A stretch of 64,000 nucleotides of DNA. Origin: Clavaria fumosa. Lineage: Eukaryota; Basidiomycota; Agaricomycetes; Agaricales; Clavariaceae. A program made the translations under genes and the position numbers. How positions within the stretch are numbered: position 1 is the first letter of the stretch; each line of letters begins with the position of its first letter. Below the pieces are notes generated by a model. It did not search any database, was not told the origin of the DNA, and saw only the letters and a program-made list of their open reading frames with translations. Location of the stretch: assembly GCA_951802425.1 (NCBI GenBank), contig OX637802.1, forward strand, positions 1,674,001 through 1,738,000. The letters run 5' to 3'. Shown piece by piece: positions 57,801 through 64,000 of this stretch.

Positions 57801-58561
57801 GTTGAATAAATGCCACTGTCAGCTTACCGCCGTTCAAAGAACGGTAACGAAGGAATCGCAAAACAAGGGGAAAGTTTTCTGGAGCTGTCCGAATTCAGAG
57901 AAAGCGAGATGTCAGTACTTCGAATGGGCTGACCAACCTAACGCCTCAAATGGAAATGTTGGCGAAAGCTCTTCTAGGGAGATGCCTGGCGAATGTTACA
58001 AGGTTAGAATGGAGTATTTTGTCCGACAATATCCTGATAACGCTTCTCTCCAGTGCCATCAGCAAGGTCATTGGGCAAGCGGTTTGTCATTCATCTTGAT
58101 GGCCGCTGCGGAAAGCTTCTATGTACCCTCCAGGTTGTCCGAACAATGATGTGATTGAGGGTTCGACCCGAGCTAGATCGTTTGGCTCTCAGGCAGACAA
58201 TTTGACGACTGGTGCTTGCTACAAATGCGGTCGGCAAGGCCACTACAGCAACGGTGAGCAGGCTCAAAGCGGGGAATGCCTCAACTAAACTGCACAATTC
58301 AGCTTGTCCCGGGGAAAGTTCCACAACAAATGACAAACCAAATTCAAGTCGTGCTGGTGGTGATTTAGGTGCGTGTTTCAAATGTAATCAAGAGGGACAT
58401 TGGAGTAGCGGTATGTGGACGGTATTCTCCTGTTCTGGCGCCTATGACCGTCATTCTTAGCATGCCCCAACATCGGAGCCACCCCAAGTACCCGAGGGCG
58501 AGCTTCGAAGCGGGGTGCGACAACGAAAGAAGGCAGGGGGAAGCGCGGGAGAAAGAAGTGA
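54814..58561 (+). CDS. TOP3: DNA topoisomerase III with two GRF fingers and three zinc knuckles
   Basis: Type IA topoisomerase that, with a RecQ helicase and Rmi1, dissolves recombination intermediates. ATG 54814: RVLCVAEKPSIARSIAQIL (Toprim start), Toprim acidic motif WTDCDREGEHIG, IHNAAQNPTLLDYAQAAAVE and RIGAAFTRMQTL. The catalytic Tyr is in QGFLSYPRTETDQF (about 55945-55990). Later motifs: HPPIHPTAHV, LVGLMDKNGIGTDATIATHI, GYVIERMQG. After a Gly/Asp- and RGG-rich linker (57080-57380) come two GRF fingers (CRCGVPAVERTVTKE to CDFFEWVD; CHCQLTAVQRTVTKE to CQYFEWAD), three CCHC knuckles (CYKCHQQGHW, CYKCGRQGHYSN, CFKCNQEGHWSS) and a basic tail ending GKRGRKK at 58561. Many short introns, not all mapped; the catalytic frame is intact. 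Confidence 0.92.
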
Positions 58562-58645
58562 CGGCAGCTGAGTGCCGGTGTCAATACGATGGCAGCTTTG
58601 TCCTTCCACTGATTTCAATGATCATCCCGCCCATCGTCCGTTGAG

Positions 58646-58975
58646 ATGGGATGGAATCATGGGAGCCAGACTTTGAAATCTCAGAATTTACACTTTGAGT
58701 GCAACCTGAGAGGCCTCTTCATCCATTGGCCACGCATTCGTTCGGGTTCTCCTGGATTCCGGTGCACAAATGGCTCATTCTTAGATGTTGCAGGTCTCGG
58801 GCTCATTGTGTTTGGCACCCTTGATGTTATTCTTGCTGTAATGGGTGTGTATCCGACGGTCGCTGTCGCGCTGGCCTGGTTCAGCGGGAATACTGGAGGC
58901 TCGCTAAAGCGAAGCGTTGTCCTCGCTACGGTTATTGGCTTTGGCAATCTTAGTGTTTCCGCTCTATTCTTGTGA
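58646..58975 (+). pseudogene. Remnant of an MFS transporter
   Basis: An isolated frame with AGLGLIVFGTLDVILAVMGV, then YPTVAVALAWFSGNTGGSLK, RSVVLATVIGFGNLSVS. This is the pattern of one membrane-loop-membrane section of allantoate/pantothenate-type (ACS family) major facilitator proteins. The rest of the roughly 500-residue protein is absent on both sides, so this is a decayed fragment downstream of TOP3. Confidence 0.55.
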
Positions 58976-59138
58976 TTTTTCGCAGAGTCTGCTCCTCGTT
59001 CATCTACATTGAGCTTACCTTGCTTCTAGAGCACAGTTGGCTTGCTCAGTCTCGTCACCGTAAAAAAAATGTTGTTATACTTTTGTCCAGTATGGTATGC
59101 GACCAGAGCTGATCCGTTAGAATGTAGAACAAAAAAGA

Positions 59139-59223
59139 TGATTCGACCCAGGCTCGAACTGGGGACCTTCTGTGTTCCAACACGATGTTAGACAGATGCG
59201 ATAACCAACTACGCCATCGAACC
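59139..59223 (-). tRNA. tRNA-Val (anticodon AAC) with an 11-nt intron
   Basis: The minus strand reads GGTTCGATGGCGTAGTTGGT and continues through a D arm, an anticodon arm with loop CTAACA|C (anticodon AAC), AGGTC variable loop, T arm CCCAG-TTCGAGC-CTGGG and acceptor TCGAATC plus discriminator A. The acceptor stem GGTTCGA/TCGAATC pairs with one G-U. An 11-base intron (TCGTGTTGGAA, plus coordinates 59175-59185) follows position 37, the normal place for nuclear tRNA introns. CCA is not encoded, as expected in eukaryotes. Confidence 0.93.
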
Positions 59224-59442
59224 ATTCAAGGCTGTACACTTCGTGGACAGCCAGACTCTTGAATCTCCTCTACTCAACTTGGCAAGTTTGGTGTACAGCA
59301 CTTTCGTCACACTGAGGACAGCGCGCCTGCTGAAAAGTTGTGCACTGAGCTCTCCGAAATCGCTCATGCACCGATTGTTTCTCCTTTTCTCGTGAACCCA
59401 AACAAAGTTTAATCGCATCTCGAGCAGACGCCGCAGCGAGAC

Positions 59443-61270
59443 ATGGACTCCAAGCTTGTCTTCCCAGCTTTGGTCGCCGGCCGTCTCTTGCTCTCACTTA
59501 TCGTTCCATACGACGTTCTCAGGCATGACCATTTACTGTCTTCACCTCTGACATCCTTTCTGCGACGTACGTCTTTCGCCCACGACTGCAGAACACCTGC
59601 CTGACGCCTCTGCCCTCCGTTTCTGTCAAAAAATAGTCCAGGAGGGTGTATACCTTTTCAAAAACGCTATCACGGATCCGTACTCGGGCGGCGTTTTCCG
59701 CCATGTACGTGGAGACCGTTTTAACGACATCGTTAAAGGGGTTGTGTTGTTCTAACAGTGGCGAACCTGCAGTCCCCGTTGTACCTGGCCTTGTTCTCGA
59801 CGGTGCTGCCCACGGGGAAAAGGAGCGCGGCGGCGCTGTGGACCGCGTGCGACATGCTTGGCGCGTGGGCATTGGTGCGGATCTGGAGGGCGCGGTCTGC
59901 GGCGTCGCAAGGACAACAGAATAAGGACGCGCGGAGCAGAGAGGGTATTGTTGCCGCGTCGTAAGCCTCTTTTTCTCTATGCTTTTCATGGACGTAGGAC
60001 CACCACACTTTCCTGCTCTCTCTCCATCAATTGTGAAACAGAGAGAACCTGAACACCTAGTGCATGGATATAGGTACTTGGTGAATCCTTACATCGTGCT
60101 CCCCAGTCTTGCGCTGTCGACATCAAGCTTCGACAACACGCTCACGCTTCTGACTATCATGCTCGCGAGCGAAGGTGCGGTCACCTTCCACCATCCCTTT
60201 GCCAAGGGCACCGGCTTCAGCCGTTGGTAGCTAATCCGAGCGGGAATTAGGCAGGATTTCTGCAACGCTACTGGCGCTCGCCGTGCTGACACACTTCTCT
60301 GTATTCTCTGCCTTGCTGCTCGTTCCACTTTTCCTGCTCCTCATCTCGTCTCCGGCCTCACGCCTTGCGTCGCCCGGGCAACAGCCTCGGTTTTCTGTCT
60401 CTTTTGTGCTGAAGCGCTCCCTCCCGCTGATGCTCGAATTCGTGGTCTACGTGTTGTCGCTGACTTTGTGCTCGACCTTGGTGGCTGGCGGATGGTCGTG
60501 GGTCGATCAAAGTTGGGCTGCCGCGTATGTTTCGGGAGTCCGCAAAGCGCGATTCACTAATTTCGTCGTCACCCCTTAGACTGATGCTGCCTGATCTCAC
60601 GCCGAACTGCGGTCTATGGTGGTACTTCTTCATCGAGATATTCGACGACTACAGAAACTTTTTCCTAATGGTTTTTTCTGTGAGCTCTGACGTTGATCTA
60701 GAGCGGCACGGAGCCAATATGTGATTATCTTCTGGAATAGGTGCACGTGCTCATATATGTGGTGCCTATCTGCATCAAGTTTCAGTAGGTCGTTTGTCTG
60801 GTAGATCAGCACAATCACAACAGTCTGAAAGATAGCCTTCTTTTGTAGCCATGACCCGCTGTATGCGACGCACATAATTTTGGGAATCCTCGGTGTCTTC
60901 AAGTCCTACCCGACATTGTCCGATCCTGGGCTATTCCTCAGCATGATCGCTCTATTTCCGGAAACGTATCCTTGTGAGGCTAAATCCGTCCCTTGTTTTC
61001 TTAAAATTCCTTCCGCTGAAGTATATTTAAATTGATTCAGTTCTTCGCCATCCATTTGTGACGACGCTGCTTCAGCTGCACGCGTCGTTGCTTATGCCAC
61101 TGTTCCACCATCTGTGGCTGAGCCAAGGAACAGCCAACGCCAATTTCTTCTACGCCAGCACGTTGGTGTTCGGGTGCGCCAATGGTGCGGCGCTTGTTGA
61201 CTGCACGTGGGCAGGTCTGCGAACCGCGATTGGCGAGGTGAAGGAGGGTTGGGCCGTTGTCCAAGAATAG
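59443..61270 (+). CDS. GAB1: PIG-U/CDC91 (Gab1) subunit of GPI transamidase
   Basis: Multi-pass ER membrane subunit of the complex that attaches GPI anchors. ATG 59443: DSKLVFPALVAGRLLLSLIV, LTSFLR, EGVYLFKNAITDPYSGGVFR, SPLYLALFSTVLPTGKRSAAA, a membrane segment, then the family motif YLVNPYIVLPSLALSTSSFDN. Later exons include PDLTPNCGLWWYFFIEIFDD (near 60590), FFLMVF, a VHVLIYVVP-type exon (60740 on), HDPLYAT, then SILHPFVTTLLQLHASLLMPLFHHLWLSQG and ANANFFYASTLVFGCANGA (61030-61190), with stop at 61270. Many short introns; not every joint was checked. The middle part (60230-60570) is assigned by continuity only. Confidence 0.85.
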
Positions 61271-61711
61271 ACGTGTATTTGCAGTTATTTGCGTCACAAA
61301 CAACGACAAATATTAACGATCACATGATTTGATGGTCGCTGTGATCTGCGCTTCGTCAGTCGGTCATCTCGTCTTTTATGCATGCGGGGTTGGCGGGGTT
61401 AAGTGCAAGAAATCCTGAACGGTGAGCTTATCGTCGGTCAAACGAACGCGAACACGGAGAGCTACGCGAGCCAATGGCCAGGTTCATACACACTAACTTG
61501 AAACGTTTTTCGTTAAATTCTGAAACAGAACAAAAGACGCCGCCGCTACCTCGAAGTGATCACGTAACAATGCAACAGCAACCAGCAACAACCGATGGCA
61601 CCCCCCACGGGCTAGCTATAATACTCTGTCCCTTGTCCTTGGTTATCGGTCCATACCCTCCTCTTCCTCCTCCCTCTCTTTTTCCTTCTCTTTCTTTCTC
61701 TTTTCATCATA
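61271..61711. other. Intergenic, promoter of the DOMON gene
   Basis: Upstream region ending in a strongly pyrimidine-rich tract (61660-61705, TCCTCTTCC and TTTCTTTC runs) just before ATG 61712, typical of fungal core promoters. No gene seen. Confidence 0.45.
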
Positions 61712-63720
61712 ATGTTCTCTCTTCCTCTTCTCGTTCTCGCCCTGGTTGGCTTGAGCCCTGTCGTTCAAGGTGTTGGATCTGTGAGTCCAGGTCGTTCATC
61801 CCACTTTGATTTACGATCTCAACTCCCCTTGAAGGGTTATGGTTCTGGTAACAACTATGTGGGTCCTGCTGTTGAAATGACAACAGTGCTAATCGACTAA
61901 TCTCGTCGGTGTGACTCACACAACGCAGGGAGGCGGAGACAGTCCTCCGATGCAGATTCCTCCCGTTGCTTCCGTGCGTCTCCTCGCTCTTCAGGCCATT
62001 TTTATTTGTCCTTGACGCGTCTCCTACGAAAAGGCTGGTTCGGCTTCCGCCCCTAATGTACGTATTGCATGAGTATCCCATAATGCGGAAATGTTGATTA
62101 CGTTGATCGATGAACAGGTTCCTGTCCTTGCTGCCAACTCAACTGTGGACGGTGTTAATGGAGATATTCATTGCGTACCTGTGCGTTTGTCCTGATCTGT
62201 GCAAAAATCCGCGTATCTGACAAGGCCATGTCCTGGGATAGCTCATGTGTATCAGCGCAACCGTGTTGCCGGAGACGATACAGTGTTAGGAGCCGTTCTT
62301 CTTTACTATTTGAACCCCCGCGCCTGATGGTTTTCGCGTTAAGTTGTCTTGCAGAGCACCGGGTCTAGACAAGTCGGCTGGATGGCCATGTACGTGCTTC
62401 GCTTCTCGCTGACGTTGTTTATATCTTGACATTCTTTGGGAAAAGGGGTTTTGGCAAGAATATGGTTGGGTCGCCATTGGTTGTTATGTGGGCTAATCAG
62501 GACGGAAGCATCACTGTCTCTCAACGGAAAGCCACGTCGAGGAGCCTTCCCGCTACTGATCCTAATCCGCCTCGAGTGGCCACCCTCAGCACGGATATCA
62601 GCGTTGTAAGTAGACTCTGCATTACACACTCGGCATACATGTCCTTACTTGGCACCTCGCAGGCAACTGGATCGCAACCGAAATTTGCATACACCGTTCC
62701 TGTACGCGATCATTATCGACAGTGGCATCTTGTGGAGTGCTAATCGTATTAATTGCTCACTTCTTCCAGATTGACCCCGACAACAAGCCCAACATCGTCT
62801 TCGCCTTTGGCACTGACACTCCTTCCTCGTCCGACCCCGACGCCGCTAAATTCAAGCAGCACGTCTCGTTCGGGCGTTTCACCATGGATCTCACTAGGGC
62901 GGGTCTGGACCCCGCAATTCTGGCGACGCCCGTGCTATCCCTCGCAAAACCAGGCCCGTCCAGCGCATCTGCCTCCGTCTCCAGCAGCTCCTCTGCGGAG
63001 AAAGTCATCCTCGCGCACGCGGTCGTGTGTACCTTGGTGTTCCTGGTCGTCATGCCCGCCGGCGCGCTGCTCGCGCGCTTCTACAGGACGTTCTCGCCCA
63101 AGTGGTTCAAGGGACACTGGATACTCCAGTTCGGCGTGGCTGGCCCGCTCGCCGTCGTCGGCGCCATCCTCGCCTCCTCCATTGCGCGGGCGGGCGGTCC
63201 GCAGGTGTTCGGCCTGCATGCGGTAAGGGACTCTCGTCGGATGCTCTCTCTTCGCTGACTCAAATCATTTCATGTGTTATAGCAAGTGGGCGTGCTTCTG
63301 TTCATTCTCTATGCGCTACAGTGCTCGCTCGGCGGTTTCATCCACTTTCTAAAGCCCAAGAACGCCAAGCGCCGACCGTTGCAGAATTATGCGCATGCCC
63401 TGTTGGGCCTCACGATCATCGCGCTTGCGTTCTACCAGGTGCGCACGGGGTACACCACGGAGTGGCCGAACGCGGTTGGCCGTCCCGCTCCCCGAGCCAT
63501 CAACGTGTTGTGGTACTTCTGGGTCGTGGTGAGTCGCCGATCGCTTAGTGATGTGGTTCGAGGCCTCTGATATCTCTCCCCGTCTGTGCCGCAGGTCCTC
63601 CCGGTTGCTTATGCGGGAGGATTGTTATTCCTCAAGAAACAGTATGCGCAAGAGGCTGCTGCTCGAGCAGCACCGCCAAAACGCATTTCGTGGCAAGAAG
63701 CCAAAGGATATGCCGTGTGA
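61712..63720 (+). CDS. Secreted/membrane DOMON-cytochrome b561 protein
   Basis: Likely transmembrane redox protein. ATG 61712 opens a signal peptide (FSLPLLVLALVGLSPVVQG). Several small exons follow. The DOMON domain includes STGSRQVGWMAMGFGKNMVG (possible heme Met), PLVVMWANQDGSITVSQRKA, PKFAYTVP and IVFAFGTDTPSSSDPDA. A Ser-rich linker leads to a cytochrome b561-type membrane domain with conserved His in ILAHAVVCTLVFLVVMPAG, GHWILQFGVAGPLAVVGAIL, GLHAQVGVLLFILYALQCSL and NYAHALLGLTIIALAFYQV. A last membrane span (VLWYFWVVVLPVAYAGGLLF) and cytosolic tail end at 63720. The architecture resembles fungal CDH-cytochrome/b561 proteins. First small exons were not all resolved. Confidence 0.88.
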
Positions 63721-64000
63721 CGCTCGTTGATCATGCTCACGCCAAACATGCTGTTATGGGGGGTAGACTACGTGCTCGGACTATGGACAATGAAACCTTG
63801 ACGTACTGCTTGGTGTTGTATGTCCGTTATTTTGTTCTACTAGAGGGAGGAGGAATCCAACGCAACTATTCGCGTTCCTTACGCAAACGCGCTAAACTAA
63901 CATACATATGTGCGCTGAGTTGAATGGTGGAATCAGTCTTTTCTCAAGCCGCCCGTAGCTCCAGCCAACAGAGTGCTCGGTAGTTCTTGTTTTCCGACGG
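63721..64000. other. Right-end intergenic
   Basis: 3' flank of the DOMON-b561 gene; no feature seen before the window ends. Confidence 0.4.

Overview
The window is fungal nuclear DNA, almost certainly from an Agaricomycete (mushroom-forming basidiomycete). Genes are dense and carry many short GT-AG introns of about 40-110 bases. The content also fits: SEY1, GET1, UTP25, TOP3, PIG-U, malate synthase, a PRMT1-type methyltransferase, an NB-ARC/TPR NLR with the fungal GGD-type N-terminal motif, an F-box-like/LRR protein with a C-terminal membrane segment, and a polytopic membrane family that I recall as common in mushrooms. Exon joins below were worked out by hand from frame, splice sites and remembered family patterns; none was checked against a database.

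Layout. 1-2956: SEY1 on the minus strand, running off the left edge. 2957-4587: no confident gene. 4588-14192: one minus-strand NB-ARC/TPR gene split by a complete 6,401-bp Ty3/gypsy chromovirus (5108-11508) with 590-bp LTRs and a CCTGA target duplication. 15940-23612: a membrane protein with a degenerate repeat insert, a small BRI3-like protein, a divergent PRMT1-type gene and an F-box-like/LRR gene. 23757-35497: a rearranged tandem duplication holding two secreted subtilisin-like proteases, one intact aldo-keto reductase (AKR), and a truncated AKR joined to a truncated PRMT copy. 35638-38865: a pterin-dehydratase-like protein with six compact zinc knuckles, divergent from a DXO/RAI1-family gene. 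38866-41319: purine-rich, gene-poor. 41320-45528: Ohr/OsmC peroxidase, malate synthase and GET1. 46472-50900: four degenerate tandem copies of a small secreted protein gene and a 90-bp palindrome. 52122-63720: UTP25, TOP3, an MFS transporter remnant, a split tRNA-Val(AAC), PIG-U and a DOMON-cytochrome b561 protein.

The most unusual object is the retrotransposon. Its 5' region holds an open frame of 341 codons with no ATG. There is no ATG in any sense frame over about 930 bases upstream of gag, although the antisense strand of the same stretch has about 13. The element also shows a Tf1-like self-priming arrangement: 13 bases next to the 5' LTR are the exact complement of 13 bases inside the LTR, 34 bases after a TATA box. 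gag and pol overlap as ATGA. The two LTRs differ at three positions, all CpG transitions in the same copy. Other points of interest are the AKR-PRMT chimera, the secreted-protein cluster, the zinc-knuckle array protein and a 13-base microexon.
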